A DNA stretch of 64,000 bases, taken from the NCBI RefSeq assembly GCF_003054325.1, contig NZ_QBKU01000004.1, positions 1 to 64,000 on the forward strand, written 5' to 3'. Position numbers and translations under genes: made by a program. Each line of letters begins with the position of its first letter. The stretch's first letter is position 1. The stretch comes from Sulfitobacter mediterraneus. Its GTDB lineage: Bacteria > Pseudomonadota > Alphaproteobacteria > Rhodobacterales > Rhodobacteraceae. The notes beneath the pieces were generated by a model. The model did not search any database and was not told where the DNA came from. It saw only the letters and a program-made list of their open reading frames with translations. Positions 9,107 through 19,373 of this stretch are shown piece after piece.

Positions 9107-9475
9107 ATGATCCAGATGCAGACCAACCTGGATGTTGCTGACAACAGCGGCGCGCGCCGTGTTCAGTGCATCAAGGTCCTGGGTGGTTCCAAGCGTAAGT
9201 ACGCATCCGTAGGCGACATCATTGTTGTCTCGGTTAAGGAAGCCATCCCACGCGGTCGTGTGAAAAAAGGCGACGTCCGCAAGGCCGTCGTTGTTCGCAC
9301 AGCCAAAGAAGTTCGTCGCGATGATGGCACCGCCATCCGCTTTGACCGCAACGCAGCAGTCATTCTGAACAACAACAATGAGCCCGTAGGTACACGTATC
9401 TTTGGGCCAGTTGTTCGTGAATTGCGCGGCAAAAACTTCATGAAGATTATCTCGCTCGCGCCGGAGGTGCTGTAA
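9107..9475 (+). CDS. rplN: 50S ribosomal protein L14
   Basis: L14, 122 residues, at the subunit interface and the docking site of Rsf[19 protein letters not shown] and [16 protein letters not shown] are diagnostic. Start of the spc unit; a 73-base gap from rpsQ may hold a promoter or processing site. Its stop shares one base with the rplX start. Confidence 0.97.
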   Translation: MIQMQTNLDVADNSGARRVQCIKVLGGSKRKYASVGDIIVVSVKEAIPRGRVKKGDVRKAVVVRTAKEVRRDDGTAIRFDRNAAVILNNNNEPVGTRIFGPVVRELRGKNFMKIISLAPEVL

Positions 9476-9786
9476 TGGCTGCTAAACTTCGCAAAGGTGA
9501 CAAGGTCATCGTGCTTGCCGGTAAGGACAAGGGCAAAACAGGGACGATTTCCTCTGTTGACCCAAAGTCCGGCAAAGCCATCGTAGACGGCGTTAAGATC
9601 GCCATCCGCGCCACACGCCAATCCCAAGAAAGCCAGGGCGGCCGCATCCCAAAAGCGATGCCGATCGACCTGTCGAACCTCGCCATCGTGGATGCCAACG
9701 GCAAAGCGACACGCGTAGGCTTCAAAATGGAAGGCGACAAGAAAGTGCGCTTTGCAAAAACCACGGGGGACGTGATTGATGCTTGA
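9475..9786 (+). CDS. rplX: 50S ribosomal protein L24
   Basis: L24, 103 residues, an assembly initiator protein. The KOW motif [20 protein letters not shown] opens the protein. GGAGG lies eight bases upstream of the ATG; the start overlaps the rplN stop. Confidence 0.97.
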   Translation: MAAKLRKGDKVIVLAGKDKGKTGTISSVDPKSGKAIVDGVKIAIRATRQSQESQGGRIPKAMPIDLSNLAIVDANGKATRVGFKMEGDKKVRFAKTTGDVIDA

Positions 9787-10342
9787 TACTGCAAACTACA
9801 CACCCCGCCTTCTGAACGTCTATCGCGACGAGATCCGCGCCAAGATGAAAGAAGAGTTCGGTTACAAGAACGACATGATGATCCCACGTCTTGATAAGAT
9901 CGTGCTGAACATCGGTTGTGGTGCTGCTGCTGTTCGTGACAGCAAGAAAGCCAAATCCGCTCAGGAAGACCTGACCGCGATTGCCGGCCAAAAAGCGATG
10001 ACCACAATTGCCAAGAAATCCATCGCGGGTTTCCGTGTACGTGAAGAAATGCCACTGGGCGCGAAAGTGACCCTGCGCGGCGAACGCATGTACGAATTCC
10101 TTGACCGTCTGATCACGATTGCAATGCCTCGTATCCGCGACTTCCGCGGTATCTCTGGCAAGTCTTTCGATGGCCGTGGCAACTATGCCATGGGTATGAA
10201 AGAGCACATCGTATTCCCAGAAATCGACTTTGATAAAGTTGATGAAAACTGGGGTATGGACATCGTCATCGCCACCACGGCGAAAACCGACGCAGAAGCG
10301 AAAGCATTGTTGACAGCGTTCAACATGCCTTTCAGCCAATAA
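9779..10342 (+). CDS. rplE: 50S ribosomal protein L5
   Basis: L5, 187 residues, binds 5S r[31 protein letters not shown] and PRIRDFRG are conserved. A TTG one codon earlier is possible, but the ATG at 9779, preceded by GGGGGA, overlaps rplX by eight bases and is preferred. Confidence 0.97.
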   Translation: MLDTANYTPRLLNVYRDEIRAKMKEEFGYKNDMMIPRLDKIVLNIGCGAAAVRDSKKAKSAQEDLTAIAGQKAMTTIAKKSIAGFRVREEMPLGAKVTLRGERMYEFLDRLITIAMPRIRDFRGISGKSFDGRGNYAMGMKEHIVFPEIDFDKVDENWGMDIVIATTAKTDAEAKALLTAFNMPFSQ

Positions 10343-10360
10343 GCGCGGGAAGGATTAGAT

Positions 10361-10666
10361 ATGGCTAAGAAATCCATGATCGCACGCGAGAAAAAGCGTG
10401 AAGCACTGGTCAAGAAATACGCAGCAAAGCGTGCCGCTCTCAAAGAGATCGTGAGCGACGAAAGCAAGCCAATGGAAGAGCGTTTCCGCGCCTCCCTGAA
10501 GCTGGCGAAACTGCCTCGCAACTCCAGCGCTGTGCGTTTGCACAACCGCTGCCAGCTGACAGGCCGTCCACACGCTTATTATCGTAAACTGAAAATCTCG
10601 CGTATCGCGCTGCGTGATCTCGGCTCAGCAGGCCAGATCCCCGGCATGGTCAAGTCGAGCTGGTAA
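10361..10666 (+). CDS. rpsN: 30S ribosomal protein S14 (zinc-free form)
   Basis: S14, 101 residues. It is the long C-minus type: the [25 protein letters not shown] region lacks the four zinc-binding cysteines of the short form. Located between L5 and S8 as usual. Confidence 0.97.
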   Translation: MAKKSMIAREKKREALVKKYAAKRAALKEIVSDESKPMEERFRASLKLAKLPRNSSAVRLHNRCQLTGRPHAYYRKLKISRIALRDLGSAGQIPGMVKSSW

Positions 10667-10678
10667 GGAGCGCATCAG

Positions 10679-11071
10679 ATGAACGATCCTATCGCAGATA
10701 TGCTGACACGCATCCGTAACTCTTCCATGCGCGGCAAATCCACAGTGTCCACACCAGCGTCCAAGCTGCGTGCCTGGGTTCTGGATGTGCTGGCAGATGA
10801 GGGCTACATCCGTGGCTATGAAAAAACCACGGGCGCAGATGGCCACCCAGCCATCGAAATCAGCCTCAAGTACTACGAGGGCGAACCTGTTATTCGTGAG
10901 CTGAAGCGGGTTTCAAAGCCTGGTCGCCGCGTCTACATGGGCGTCAATGACATTCCGGTTGTCCGACAGGGCCTGGGTGTGTCGATTGTCTCCACCCCAA
11001 AGGGTGTGATGTCGGATCAAAGTGCACGCAGCCAGAACGTTGGCGGCGAAGTGCTCTGCACCGTATTCTAA
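10679..11071 (+). CDS. rpsH: 30S ribosomal protein S8
   Basis: S8, 130 residues, a central 16S rRNA binder and, in enterobacteria, the spc operon repressor. [14 protein letters not shown] and the C-terminal [14 protein letters not shown] followed by GGEVLCTVF are diagnostic. Confidence 0.97.
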   Translation: MNDPIADMLTRIRNSSMRGKSTVSTPASKLRAWVLDVLADEGYIRGYEKTTGADGHPAIEISLKYYEGEPVIRELKRVSKPGRRVYMGVNDIPVVRQGLGVSIVSTPKGVMSDQSARSQNVGGEVLCTVF

Positions 11072-11081
11072 GGAGTAGATC

Positions 11082-11615
11082 ATGTCTCGTATTGGTAAAA
11101 AACCGGTCGAACTGCCCAGCGGCGTAAGCGCCTCTGTCAGCGGCCAGACCATCGAAGTGAAGGGCCCTAAGGGTACTCGGAGCTTTAAAGCCACAGATGA
11201 TGTGACATTGTCCGTTGAAGACAACGTTGTTTCCATCACGCCACGCGGTAAATCCAAGCGCGCGCGCCAGCAGTGGGGCATGTCCCGCACAATGGTCGCA
11301 AACCTGGTCACCGGTGTGACCGAAGGCTTTAAGAAAGAGCTTGAGATCCAGGGTGTTGGTTATCGTGCAGCGATCACCGGCAACACACTGAAACTGAACC
11401 TCGGCCTGAGCCACGACGTGGATTATGTTGCACCTGAAGGTGTGACCGTAACCGCGCCCAAGCAGACCGAAATCGTTGTGGAAGGCATTGACGAACAGCT
11501 TGTTGGTCAAGTCGCCGCGAACATCCGCGCATGGCGTAAGCCCGAGCCCTACAAGGGCAAAGGCATCCGCTATAAGGGCGAGTTCGTCTTCCGCAAAGAA
11601 GGCAAGAAGAAGTAA
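11082..11615 (+). CDS. rplF: 50S ribosomal protein L6
   Basis: L6, 177 residues, near the factor-binding site. [14 protein letters not shown] opens it; the C-terminal repeat ends with [16 protein letters not shown], the standard signature. AAGGAG precedes the ATG. Confidence 0.97.
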   Translation: MSRIGKKPVELPSGVSASVSGQTIEVKGPKGTRSFKATDDVTLSVEDNVVSITPRGKSKRARQQWGMSRTMVANLVTGVTEGFKKELEIQGVGYRAAITGNTLKLNLGLSHDVDYVAPEGVTVTAPKQTEIVVEGIDEQLVGQVAANIRAWRKPEPYKGKGIRYKGEFVFRKEGKKK

Positions 11616-11626
11616 GGATAGCTCAG

Positions 11627-11986
11627 ATGGCAAACAGCAAAAGAACTCTGTTTCTGAAACGCCGCCTGCGCGTTCGGAACAAACTTCGCCGGGTCAACGC
11701 GGGGCGCATGCGTCTCTCCGTTCACCGCTCCAACAAAAACATCTCGGTCCAGCTGATCGACGACGTGAACGGCAAAACACTGGCCGCCGCATCGACGCTC
11801 GAAAAAGATCTGGGTGTTATTGGCAAAAACAACATCGAAGCAGCAACCAAGGTTGGTGCCGCGATTGCGGAACGTGCCAAGAAGGCCGGCGTAGAAGAAG
11901 CATACTTTGACCGGGGCGGTTTCCTGTTCCACGGCAAAGTAAAGGCCCTTGCAGACGCAGCCCGCGAAGGCGGTCTGAAGATCTAA
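11627..11986 (+). CDS. rplR: 50S ribosomal protein L18
   Basis: L18, 119 residues, binds 5S rRNA with L5. [18 protein letters not shown] and the C-terminal [24 protein letters not shown] are typical. A hairpin (AGAGGGCG / CGCCCTCT, 12029-12051) without a T run lies in the 140-base gap to rpsE and may be a processing site. Confidence 0.97.
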   Translation: MANSKRTLFLKRRLRVRNKLRRVNAGRMRLSVHRSNKNISVQLIDDVNGKTLAAASTLEKDLGVIGKNNIEAATKVGAAIAERAKKAGVEEAYFDRGGFLFHGKVKALADAAREGGLKI

Positions 11987-12126
11987 GTCGCCCAAGGGGC
12001 TTGTCCCCTGGCGCATCACAGAAAACGAAGAGGGCGTGCGATGCGCCCTCTCGATGATCCGGGGGCCGCGATGGTCCACCAGGGTTGATCCAAATGGCGC
12101 AAGCCACCCAATCAGAGGATGTTCTC

Positions 12127-12693
12127 ATGGCAGAACGTGAAAACCGTCGCGGCCCACGCCGCGATCGTGACGAAGCACCGGAATTTGCCGACCGCCTGGT
12201 CGCCATCAACCGCGTGTCCAAAACCGTAAAAGGTGGTAAGCGCTTTGGCTTCGCTGCTTTGGTCGTTGTCGGTGACCAAAAAGGTCGCGTCGGCTTTGGC
12301 AAAGGTAAAGCGAAAGAGGTGCCTGAGGCGATCCGCAAGGCAACCGAGCAGGCCAAACGCCAGATGATCCGCGTTCAGCTGCGCGAAGGTCGCACGCTGC
12401 ACCACGACATGGAAGGCCGTCACGGCGCCGGTAAAGTGGTTATGCGCACAGCGCCAGAAGGTACCGGTATCATCGCCGGTGGTCCAATGCGTGCCGTATT
12501 CGAAATGCTGGGTGTGAAGGACGTTGTGTCCAAATCCATCGGCTCGCAGAACCCGTACAACATGATCCGCGCCACCATGGACGGCCTGAAGAAAGAATCT
12601 TCACCGCGTTCCGTGGCACAGCGCCGCGGCAAGAAAGTTGCCGACATTCTGCCCAAGACCGACGCCCCTGCGCCGGCAGCTGAGGAGGCCTAA
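12127..12693 (+). CDS. rpsE: 30S ribosomal protein S5
   Basis: S5, 188 residues, needed for decoding fidelity and mRNA unwinding. The double-stranded-RNA-binding segment with [19 protein letters not shown] and the [15 protein letters not shown] region are conserved. An upstream ATG at 12094 would add 11 residues not typical of the family; AGAGGA at 12114-12119 supports the start at 12127. Confidence 0.96.
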   Translation: MAERENRRGPRRDRDEAPEFADRLVAINRVSKTVKGGKRFGFAALVVVGDQKGRVGFGKGKAKEVPEAIRKATEQAKRQMIRVQLREGRTLHHDMEGRHGAGKVVMRTAPEGTGIIAGGPMRAVFEMLGVKDVVSKSIGSQNPYNMIRATMDGLKKESSPRSVAQRRGKKVADILPKTDAPAPAAEEA

Positions 12694-12696
12694 ATC

Positions 12697-12885
12697 ATGG
12701 CGAAGACTATTGTTGTAAAACAGATCGGTTCCCCGATCCGTCGCCCCGAAAAACAGCGTCAGACGCTGATTGGCCTGGGCCTGAACAAAATGCACAAAAC
12801 CCGCGAGCTGGAAGACACCCCAGCCGTGCGCGGCATGATCAACAAGATCCCGCACATGGTCGAGATTGTGGAAGAAAAAGGCTAA
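12697..12885 (+). CDS. rpmD: 50S ribosomal protein L30
   Basis: L30, 62 residues. [27 protein letters not shown] and the C-terminal [14 protein letters not shown] are diagnostic. Three bases after rpsE. The spc operon stops here: hairpins and a terminator follow, and rplO comes only 1 kb later. Confidence 0.97.
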   Translation: MAKTIVVKQIGSPIRRPEKQRQTLIGLGLNKMHKTRELEDTPAVRGMINKIPHMVEIVEEKG

Positions 12886-12886
12886 G

Positions 12887-12929
12887 CGATTTCTTTAAAG
12901 AAATCGGGCCGAAGTCTTCAAAGACTTCG
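12887..12929. repeat. Two adjacent palindromes after rpmD
   Basis: CGATTTCTTTAAAGAAATCG at 12887-12906 is a perfect 20-base palindrome; CGAAGTCTTCAAAGACTTCG at 12910-12929 is nearly so. They resemble the TTTAAAG-centred repeats upstream of rpsJ. They may stabilise the 3' end of the transcript or be extragenic repeats. Confidence 0.6.
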
Positions 12930-12946
12930 CGTGCCTAAGGATTGAG

Positions 12947-12975
12947 CGCCTCGCAGGAAACTGCGGGGCGTTTTT
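12947..12975 (+). terminator. Rho-independent terminator after rpmD
   Basis: CGCCTCGCAG, GAAA loop, CTGCGGGGCG then TTTTT: a 10-bp stem with one G-U pair and a T run. It ends the first part of the spc operon. Confidence 0.88.
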
Positions 12976-13557
12976 CTAATTTGTCAGACTTTGGAATTCT
13001 ATTGCGGTTCTGGTGCCAGTTTCGCTCCAGATTTCTCGAACTCGCTTCTCTATCTCTGCCATAGAAGGCAGTAAGCCGTTGATCTTTACAAATTCCGCCG
13101 CCGATACTTTGATTTTTTGCCGAATTCGTGATTGCCTTTCTTGATCGTCAAGTTCTGTAAGTCTTTGGACAATTGTTGCCTTCCTAAAGTATACAATAGA
13201 ATCTTCGTCCAGTTCTGTAGTTAAGATCTCGGAATCAGGGAGACGAACTAGCACCGTAGGGTTAGCAGTGTCAGGGACGGATTTCTCTGCTTTATCTACA
13301 TCTACTCCTATCAACATGGTTACAGTGCCAGCTGCGATAACTCGATCAGTACCCCCTAGAAAACTGCTCTTGTCATCCTCCACCACGATCTGAGTGACAA
13401 TTCGGTCGGTTCCCAAAATCCGCACCATTTCATGGCTAACTTTGTTGTGAGCCTTGGGTATCGTGAGCGAACCTTCGGGACCGAGAACTAGAAATCCGGC
13501 AGCGCCGATCACAACAATGATCATCATCTGGATGAGGTTTTTTGCTAAAGTATCCAT
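12976..13557 (-). CDS. Membrane-anchored DUF4230-like protein
   Basis: 193 residues. One membrane helix at about 9-27 is followed by an extracytoplasmic domain. The order of motifs (a TQIVVEDDKS strand, then TVTMLIGVDVDKAEKS, then VRLPDSEILTTELDEDS) resembles DUF4230 proteins. No enzyme motif is seen. GGGAGGG lies just upstream of the ATG. The gene points against the ribosomal genes, is clearly more AT-rich than they are, and separates rpmD from rplO, which suggests it was inserted. Confidence 0.7.
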   Translation of the reverse strand: MDTLAKNLIQMMIIVVIGAAGFLVLGPEGSLTIPKAHNKVSHEMVRILGTDRIVTQIVVEDDKSSFLGGTDRVIAAGTVTMLIGVDVDKAEKSVPDTANPTVLVRLPDSEILTTELDEDSIVYFRKATIVQRLTELDDQERQSRIRQKIKVSAAEFVKINGLLPSMAEIEKRVREIWSETGTRTAIEFQSLTN

Positions 13558-13902
13558 TCAGCGCCCTCCCCTCAAATGGGAACACATCTGGCAATTGCCA
13601 GAAGCGCACATAAAAGTAGAACTACACCGAAAACGCGAAACAAAAAGGCTGGCCTCCAATTTTTTCACCAAATAGGGAAAACAGTAATCTGTTAATATCG
13701 ACGACAAATTTGAAGAAAGGTCAATGGTGGAACCTGACGACAGCAGTGTTGCTTTCGAAGTTATCACTCAACTCTTGATCCCACTCCCAACCCAATCTAT
13801 ACGCCCCCAGTGGCCCGCATTCTGTGCGCCATGAACGAATCGTAACGCCGTGTTTGACCGCTCCCGTCGCTGGGGGTCAGTTCCGGCAAAAGGAGAAGCG
13901 AC
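13558..13902. other. 345-base gap between the DUF4230-like gene and rplO
   Basis: AT-rich in its first half. It contains a perfect 16-base palindrome TCTGGCAATTGCCAGA at 13587-13602 close to the start of the DUF4230-like gene, a possible operator. A 69-codon minus-strand frame (13558-13767) abuts that gene but has no protein-like pattern. The promoter for rplO-secY-adk should lie near 13780-13890. Confidence 0.5.
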
Positions 13903-14382
13903 ATGAAACTGAATGAACTGTCCGATAACGAAGGCGCAACCAAAAAACGCAAGCGCGTTGGTCGTGGTCCTGGCTCCGGCACCGGTAAAATGGGTGGCCG
14001 TGGTATCAAAGGTCAGAAATCCCGCTCGGGTGTGGCGATCAATGGCTACGAAGGCGGCCAGATGCCCCTCTACCAACGTCTGCCAAAGCGTGGCTTTAAC
14101 AAGCCGAACCGCAAGTCTTTCGCCGTTGTGAACCTGGGCCTGATCCAGAAATTCATCGACGCCAAGAAGTTGGACGCGAAAAAGCCGATTGATGGTGCAG
14201 CACTGGTGGCATCCGGCCTCGTGCGCCGCGAATTGGACGGCATCCGCGTTCTGGCCAAAGGTGAAATCACCTCCAAGGTTGATCTGCAGGTCACTGGCGC
14301 CTCCAAAGGTGCGGTTGAAGCGGTCGAAAAAGCAGGCGGTTCCATCACAGTTGCAGCCAAAGCGGCAGCAGCGGCTGAGTAA
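13903..14382 (+). CDS. rplO: 50S ribosomal protein L15
   Basis: L15, 159 residues, a late-assembly 50S protein. [21 protein letters not shown], the Gly-rich [20 protein letters not shown] and [15 protein letters not shown] are diagnostic. GGAGAAG precedes the ATG. It restarts the spc operon ahead of secY. Confidence 0.97.
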   Translation: MKLNELSDNEGATKKRKRVGRGPGSGTGKMGGRGIKGQKSRSGVAINGYEGGQMPLYQRLPKRGFNKPNRKSFAVVNLGLIQKFIDAKKLDAKKPIDGAALVASGLVRRELDGIRVLAKGEITSKVDLQVTGASKGAVEAVEKAGGSITVAAKAAAAAE

Positions 14383-14442
14383 CGCAGCCTAAAGACTTGT
14401 GAGCGGGGCCTGTCCCGCTTACATAGTTTTCTAGTTTTCCTG

Positions 14443-14479
14443 AACGCCGCCCGCCGGAAAACGGCCCGGGCGGCGTTTT
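14443..14479 (+). terminator. Terminator-like hairpin between rplO and secY
   Basis: AACGCCGCCCG pairs perfectly with CGGGCGGCGTT and TT follows; the T run is short. It ends only 23 bases before the secY start, so it probably attenuates rather than stops transcription into secY-adk. A smaller hairpin (AGCGGG / CCCGCT) lies at 14402-14418. Confidence 0.6.
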
Positions 14480-14502
14480 CATAACAATAAAAGAGACCCA
14501 AC

Positions 14503-15879
14503 ATGGTATCTGCCGTCGAAAATATGGCCGCCAACACCAGCTGGTCCGCATTGGGCAAGGCCACTGATCTGCGCAACCGGATCCTGTTCACCCTTGGTTT
14601 GCTGATCGTTTACCGCCTTGGCACATTTATTCCGGTTCCCGGTATTGATGGTCAGGCCCTGCGCGACTTTATGGAAAGCGCCGGTCAGGGTATCGGCGGT
14701 ATGGTTTCGATGTTCACCGGCGGCGCGCTTGGCCGTATGGGGATCTTTGCTCTGGGCATCATGCCCTATATTTCGGCCTCGATTATCGTTCAGTTGATGA
14801 CCTCGATGGTGCCCGCGCTTGAGCAGCTCAAGAAAGAGGGCGAGCAGGGCCGCAAGAAAATCAACCAATACACCCGTTATGGCACCGTGGCGCTGGCAAC
14901 AGTGCAGTCCTACGGTCTGGCGGTTTCACTAGAGGCCGGCGATATCGCTGCAGATCCAGGCATGTATTTCCGCATTGCCTGTATGATCACGCTGGTTGGC
15001 GGCACGATGTTCCTGATGTGGCTGGGTGAACAAATTACCGCACGCGGCATCGGCAACGGCATCTCCCTGATCATCTTTGTCGGCATCATCGCCGAGGTTC
15101 CTGCGGCCATCGCACAGTTCTTTGCCTCCGGCCGGTCCGGCGCGATCAGCCCTGCAGTGATTGTCGGGGTGTTGGTGATGGTGATTGCCACCATCATGTT
15201 TGTGGTCTTCATGGAGCGCGCCCTGCGCAAGATCCATATCCAGTATCCGCGCCGTCAGGTTGGGATGAAAATGTATGACGGTGGCTCTTCGCATCTGCCG
15301 GTCAAGGTGAATCCAGCGGGCGTGATCCCGGCAATCTTTGCCTCTTCCCTGCTGTTGCTGCCGGTAACAATCAGCACGTTCTCCGGCAACAGCACTGGTC
15401 CGATCATGTCGGTTCTGCTGGCCAACTTCGGCCCCGGCCAGCCGCTCTATCTGCTGTTCTTTATCGCGATGATCGTATTCTTTGCGTATTTCTACACCTT
15501 CAACGTCAGCTTCAAACCCGACGATGTTGCGGATAACCTGAAGAACCAGAACGGTTTTGTGCCGGGCATCCGCCCAGGCAAGAAGACGGCGGAATACCTT
15601 GAGTATGTGGTGAACCGCGTTCTGGCACTGGGCGCGGCCTATCTCGCGGCGGTCTGTGTGATGCCAGAGATTCTGCGCGGCCAGTTCGCAATCCCGTTCT
15701 ACTTTGGCGGCACCTCGGTTCTGATCGTTGTATCCGTCACCATGGACACCATCCAACAGGTCCAAAGCCATCTGCTGGCCCACCAATATGAGGGGCTGCT
15801 GGAGAAATCCCAGCTGCGCGGCAAATCCGGTGGCAAAGGCAAAGGTCAACGCAAGAAACGGAGCCCAATTCGCCGATGA
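14503..15879 (+). CDS. secY: Protein translocase subunit SecY
   Basis: SecY, the channel of the Sec translocon, 458 residues with ten membrane helices. [24 protein letters not shown] marks helix 1; the plug follows; [29 protein letters not shown] and the cytoplasmic loop [18 protein letters not shown] are highly conserved. The C-terminus is basic. Four-base overlap with adk. Confidence 0.97.
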   Translation: MVSAVENMAANTSWSALGKATDLRNRILFTLGLLIVYRLGTFIPVPGIDGQALRDFMESAGQGIGGMVSMFTGGALGRMGIFALGIMPYISASIIVQLMTSMVPALEQLKKEGEQGRKKINQYTRYGTVALATVQSYGLAVSLEAGDIAADPGMYFRIACMITLVGGTMFLMWLGEQITARGIGNGISLIIFVGIIAEVPAAIAQFFASGRSGAISPAVIVGVLVMVIATIMFVVFMERALRKIHIQYPRRQVGMKMYDGGSSHLPVKVNPAGVIPAIFASSLLLLPVTISTFSGNSTGPIMSVLLANFGPGQPLYLLFFIAMIVFFAYFYTFNVSFKPDDVADNLKNQNGFVPGIRPGKKTAEYLEYVVNRVLALGAAYLAAVCVMPEILRGQFAIPFYFGGTSVLIVVSVTMDTIQQVQSHLLAHQYEGLLEKSQLRGKSGGKGKGQRKKRSPIRR

Positions 15880-16520
15880 ACATTATTCTTCTAGGGCCTC
15901 CGGGCGCAGGCAAAGGCACACAGGCGCGTCGCTTGGTCGATGGCCGCAACATGGTTCAGCTGTCCACCGGTGATATGCTGCGCGAAGCCAAGGACAGCGG
16001 CACCGAGATGGGCAATATGGTTGCTGGCGTCATGGCTCGCGGCGAGCTGGTCACCGACGAAATCGTGATCGGCCTGATCCGCGAAAAGCTGACAGGCGAC
16101 AACAAGGGCGGCTTTATCTTTGACGGCTTCCCCCGCACACTTGAGCAGGCCGATGCGCTGGCCAAGCTGATGGCAGACGAGGGCCAGACCCTCGATGCCG
16201 TGATTGAAATGCGTGTGGATGACGAAGCTTTGGTGGACCGTATCACAGCGCGATCCACTTGCGGCGGCTGCGGTGAGGTCTACAACGACAACACCAAACC
16301 GATCCCGGCTGATGAGAAATGCACCAACTGCGGTGCCAGCGATTTCAAACGCCGCGCCGATGACAACGCAGAAAGCCTTAAGACTCGGCTGATGGCCTAC
16401 TACAAACAGACCTCGCCTCTCATCGGGTACTACTATGCCAAGGACACTTTGAGCGTGGTCAATGGTCTTGGCGCCATCGACGAGGTCCAAAGCGAAATCG
16501 CGGCGGTTCTGGACACCTGA
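15876..16520 (+). CDS. adk: Adenylate kinase with zinc-type lid
   Basis: Converts ATP + AMP to 2 ADP, 214 residues. P-loop GPPGAGKGT at 7-15, STGDMLR at 30-36, FDGFPRT at 82-88. The lid carries four cysteines (C129, C132, C149, C152) in a zinc-finger arrangement, common in Gram-positives and several alphaproteobacteria. It overlaps secY by ATGA, so the two are co-translated. Confidence 0.96.
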   Translation: MNIILLGPPGAGKGTQARRLVDGRNMVQLSTGDMLREAKDSGTEMGNMVAGVMARGELVTDEIVIGLIREKLTGDNKGGFIFDGFPRTLEQADALAKLMADEGQTLDAVIEMRVDDEALVDRITARSTCGGCGEVYNDNTKPIPADEKCTNCGASDFKRRADDNAESLKTRLMAYYKQTSPLIGYYYAKDTLSVVNGLGAIDEVQSEIAAVLDT

Positions 16521-16528
16521 GCCCCCGC

Positions 16529-16545
16529 CTTTTTGGCCCTAAATA
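16529..16545 (-). repeat. 17-base extragenic repeat, copy 1
   Basis: Read on the minus strand, TATTTAGGGCCAAAAAG just after adk. The same 17 bases occur on the plus strand at 19312-19328, so the two copies bracket rpsM to rplQ in inverted orientation. Confidence 0.6.
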
Positions 16546-16782
16546 TTCCGGGGGTTTGGGGGCTGGCCCCCATTCCCGCCGATGCAGCGATCACCGTCTT
16601 GACCTGTCTGCAAAAACCCCATAGTCAGCGCTATCTCGAAAGAGAATCAAATTGCGGGGCGGGTAGCGCCCAAACCGCAAGATCACCTGATCAGCTGTAG
16701 CCCGATGGCACCACGCCTCGGGCTTCACGTTGTGAAAAAAGGGTCTGGTATGACGGACCCGCAACGAAAAGGAAGATAACAC

Positions 16783-17151
16783 GTGGCACGTATTGCCGGC
16801 GTAAACATCCCGACTGCAAAGCGGGTTCCAATCGCCCTCACATATATCACAGGTATCGGTAACACCTCCGCAAAAGCGATTTGCGAAGCTGTCGGTATCG
16901 ACGAAACCCGTCGCATCAACGAACTGTCTGACGCCGAAGTGCTGAAGATCCGTGAGCACATCGACGAAAACTACACCGTCGAAGGTGACCTGCGTCGTGA
17001 CACGCAGATGAACATCAAGCGTCTGATGGACCTTGGTTGCTACCGTGGCCTGCGCCACCGTCGTAACCTGCCGGTTCGCGGTCAGCGTACTCACACCAAC
17101 GCTCGTACTCGCAAAGGCCCCGCAAAGGCCATTGCTGGTAAGAAGAAATAA
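16783..17151 (+). CDS. rpsM: 30S ribosomal protein S13
   Basis: S13, 122 residues, in the 30S head, touching the P-site t[26 protein letters not shown] and the C-terminal [23 protein letters not shown] are diagnostic. GTG start at 16783 with AAAAGGAAG upstream. First gene of the alpha operon; the 262-base gap after adk should hold its promoter. Confidence 0.97.
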   Translation: MARIAGVNIPTAKRVPIALTYITGIGNTSAKAICEAVGIDETRRINELSDAEVLKIREHIDENYTVEGDLRRDTQMNIKRLMDLGCYRGLRHRRNLPVRGQRTHTNARTRKGPAKAIAGKKK

Positions 17152-17166
17152 GGGAGGATCTGACAG

Positions 17167-17556
17167 ATGGCACGCGACGCAAAACGCACCAAGCGTAAGG
17201 TCTCCAAGAACATCGCCGCAGGTGTGGCGCATGTGAACAGTTCCTTCAACAACACCAAGATCCTGATCTCGGATGTTCAAGGCAACGCAATCAGCTGGTC
17301 CTCTGCCGGCACCATGGGTTTCAAAGGGTCGCGTAAATCGACACCTTATGCCGCCCAGATGGCTGCTGAGGATGCAGGCCGCAAAGCACAGGAACACGGC
17401 GTGAAAACGCTGGAAGTCGAAGTGCAGGGTCCGGGTTCTGGCCGTGAAAGCGCATTGCGCGCTCTGGCGGCTGCAGGCTTTAACATCACGTCGATCCGTG
17501 ACGTGACACCCATGGCCCACAACGGCTGCCGTCCACCTAAGCGCCGCCGCGTTTAA
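17167..17556 (+). CDS. rpsK: 30S ribosomal protein S11
   Basis: S11, 129 residues, on the 30S platform. [19 protein letters not shown] and the C-terminal [18 protein letters not shown] are diagnostic. GGGAGGA precedes the start. rpsD is not next to it, unlike in enterobacteria; rpoA follows directly. Confidence 0.97.
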   Translation: MARDAKRTKRKVSKNIAAGVAHVNSSFNNTKILISDVQGNAISWSSAGTMGFKGSRKSTPYAAQMAAEDAGRKAQEHGVKTLEVEVQGPGSGRESALRALAAAGFNITSIRDVTPMAHNGCRPPKRRRV

Positions 17557-17574
17557 GAGGGCACAATATTATCT

Positions 17575-17610
17575 GGGGCTGCGTGAGCCACGCGGCCCCA
17601 AAAGCATTTT
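17575..17610 (+). terminator. Hairpin between rpsK and rpoA
   Basis: GGGGCTGCGTG, AGC loop, CACGCGGCCCC, followed after a few A residues by TTTTT. The distance between stem and T run is long for a terminator; a partial attenuator or RNA processing site is likelier. Confidence 0.45.
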
Positions 17611-17669
17611 TGAAACCTCGAGCGTTTGGGCCTTTTGGACATGAGGCACAAACAAGGATGGAGGGACGC

Positions 17670-18686
17670 ATGATCCACAAAAATTGGGCTGAATTGATCA
17701 AACCACAACAGCTGGACGTCAAGCCGGGCAATGACCCTGCACGTCAGGCGACCGTGATGGCAGAACCGCTTGAGCGCGGCTTTGGTCTGACAATGGGCAA
17801 CGCCCTGCGCCGGGTGCTGATGAGCAGCCTTCAGGGCGCCGCGATCACATCCGTACAGATCGACAACGTACTGCATGAGTTTTCTTCGGTGGCCGGTGTG
17901 CGTGAAGACGTGACCGACATCATCTTGAACCTCAAGGGCGTGTCGCTGCGCATGGAAGTTGAAGGGCCCAAGCGCCTGTCGATTTCGGCCAAAGGTCCGG
18001 GTGTTGTCACCGCCGGTGACATCAGCGAATCCGCTGGTATCGAAATTCTGAACCGGGATCATGTGATCTGCCACCTCGATGATGGTGCCGACGTTTACAT
18101 GGAACTGATCGTCAACACCGGCAAAGGCTATGTCTCTGCCGAAAAGAACAAGCCGGAAGATGCGCCCATTGGCCTGATCCCGATTGATGCGATCTATTCA
18201 CCGGTCAAAAAAGTGTCTTATGACGTGCAGCCGACCCGTGAAGGTCAGGTGCTGGATTATGACAAACTGACTATGAAAGTGGAAACAGACGGGTCCATCA
18301 CACCAGATGACGCCGTGGCCTTTGCTGCGCGTATTCTGCAGGACCAGCTGGGCATCTTCGTGAACTTTGACGAACCTGAATCCGCGTCCCGTCAGGACGA
18401 TGATGATGGTCTGGAATTCAACCCGCTGCTGCTGAAGAAAGTGGACGAGCTGGAGCTTTCCGTACGTTCGGCAAACTGCCTCAAGAACGACAACATCGTT
18501 TACATCGGCGATCTGATCCAGAAAACCGAAGCCGAAATGCTGCGCACGCCGAACTTCGGCCGCAAGTCCTTGAACGAGATCAAGGAAGTGCTGTCTGGTA
18601 TGGGGCTGCACCTCGGCATGGACGTCGAAGATTGGCCACCGGACAACATCGAAGACCTTGCCAAGAAGTTCGAGGATTCGTTCTAA
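17670..18686 (+). CDS. rpoA: DNA-directed RNA polymerase subunit alpha
   Basis: Alpha subunit, 338 residues. N-terminal dimerisation domain ([43 protein letters not shown]) and a C-terminal domain ([42 protein letters not shown]) that binds UP elements and activators. The reading frame opens at 17583, but GGAGGGA and family length favour 17670. Confidence 0.97.
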   Translation: MIHKNWAELIKPQQLDVKPGNDPARQATVMAEPLERGFGLTMGNALRRVLMSSLQGAAITSVQIDNVLHEFSSVAGVREDVTDIILNLKGVSLRMEVEGPKRLSISAKGPGVVTAGDISESAGIEILNRDHVICHLDDGADVYMELIVNTGKGYVSAEKNKPEDAPIGLIPIDAIYSPVKKVSYDVQPTREGQVLDYDKLTMKVETDGSITPDDAVAFAARILQDQLGIFVNFDEPESASRQDDDDGLEFNPLLLKKVDELELSVRSANCLKNDNIVYIGDLIQKTEAEMLRTPNFGRKSLNEIKEVLSGMGLHLGMDVEDWPPDNIEDLAKKFEDSF

Positions 18687-18696
18687 AAAACGTGAT

Positions 18697-18712
18697 GTGG
18701 GGTGAACCCCAC
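18697..18712. repeat. Extragenic palindrome GTGGGGTGAACCCCAC
   Basis: Perfect 7-bp stem with a GA loop between rpoA and rplQ, followed by CTTACCC. Member of the same palindrome family as at 165-178, 2697-2715 and 29641-29660. No T run. Confidence 0.5.
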
Positions 18713-18820
18713 CTTACCCAAAACGACCGGGCATCCTGCCCCAAGGAGAGCCGCTGACACGCATCAGCAGCCAGACAAAGCAAAACAGCCCGTAGAGGGC
18801 ACCAAATTGGAGACTAGAAA

Positions 18821-19237
18821 ATGCGTCACGCACGTGGATATCGCCGCCTGAACCGTACACATGAGCACCGCAAGGCGCTCTGGGCAAACATGGCCGGCTC
18901 GCTCATCGAACATGAGCAAATCAAAACAACTTTGCCAAAAGCAAAAGAACTGCGCCCGATCATCGAGAAGCTGATCACACTGGCGAAGCGCGGCGATCTG
19001 CACGCCCGCCGTCAGGCCGCGTCCAAGCTCAAGCAGGACCAGTATGTCGCGAAATTGTTCGACATCCTTGGGCCACGCTACAAAGACCGTCAGGGTGGTT
19101 ATGTGCGCGTTCTCAAAGCGGGCTTCCGTTATGGTGACATGGCGCCCATGGCGATCATCGAATTTGTTGATCGTGACCGCGACGCAAAAGGCGCTGGCGA
19201 CAAAGCCCGCCTGGCAGCAGAAGAAGCCGCAGAATAA
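18821..19237 (+). CDS. rplQ: 50S ribosomal protein L17
   Basis: L17, 138 residues, at the bottom of the exit tunnel. [29 protein letters not shown] is diagnostic; the C-terminal tail is Ala/Glu-rich. Last gene of the alpha operon, followed by a strong terminator. Confidence 0.97.
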   Translation: MRHARGYRRLNRTHEHRKALWANMAGSLIEHEQIKTTLPKAKELRPIIEKLITLAKRGDLHARRQAASKLKQDQYVAKLFDILGPRYKDRQGGYVRVLKAGFRYGDMAPMAIIEFVDRDRDAKGAGDKARLAAEEAAE

Positions 19238-19263
19238 GTTAAGGCCGCAGATTGCGACCCGGA

Positions 19264-19290
19264 AAGCCCCGCCATTGGCGGGGTTTTTTG
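19264..19290 (+). terminator. Rho-independent terminator after rplQ
   Basis: CCCCGCC, ATT loop, GGCGGGG, then TTTTTT. A standard terminator closing the ribosomal region. Confidence 0.9.
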
Positions 19291-19311
19291 TTTGAACGGG
19301 GGTGCAGTGAG

Positions 19312-19328
19312 TATTTAGGGCCAAAAAG
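19312..19328 (+). repeat. 17-base extragenic repeat, copy 2
   Basis: TATTTAGGGCCAAAAAG; inverted copy of 16529-16545. Sits between the rplQ terminator and the protease gene. Confidence 0.6.
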
Positions 19329-19373
19329 GGCAGGGGAGTTGCGCATTTGATTACGGCTGCGCATATCTGGGGT

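Noticed and set aside
13558..13767. A 69-codon minus-strand frame abutting the DUF4230-like gene (stop and start adjoining)
   Set aside because: Composition is Ser/Cys-rich and random-looking, no ribosome site; kept only as part of the intergenic description.
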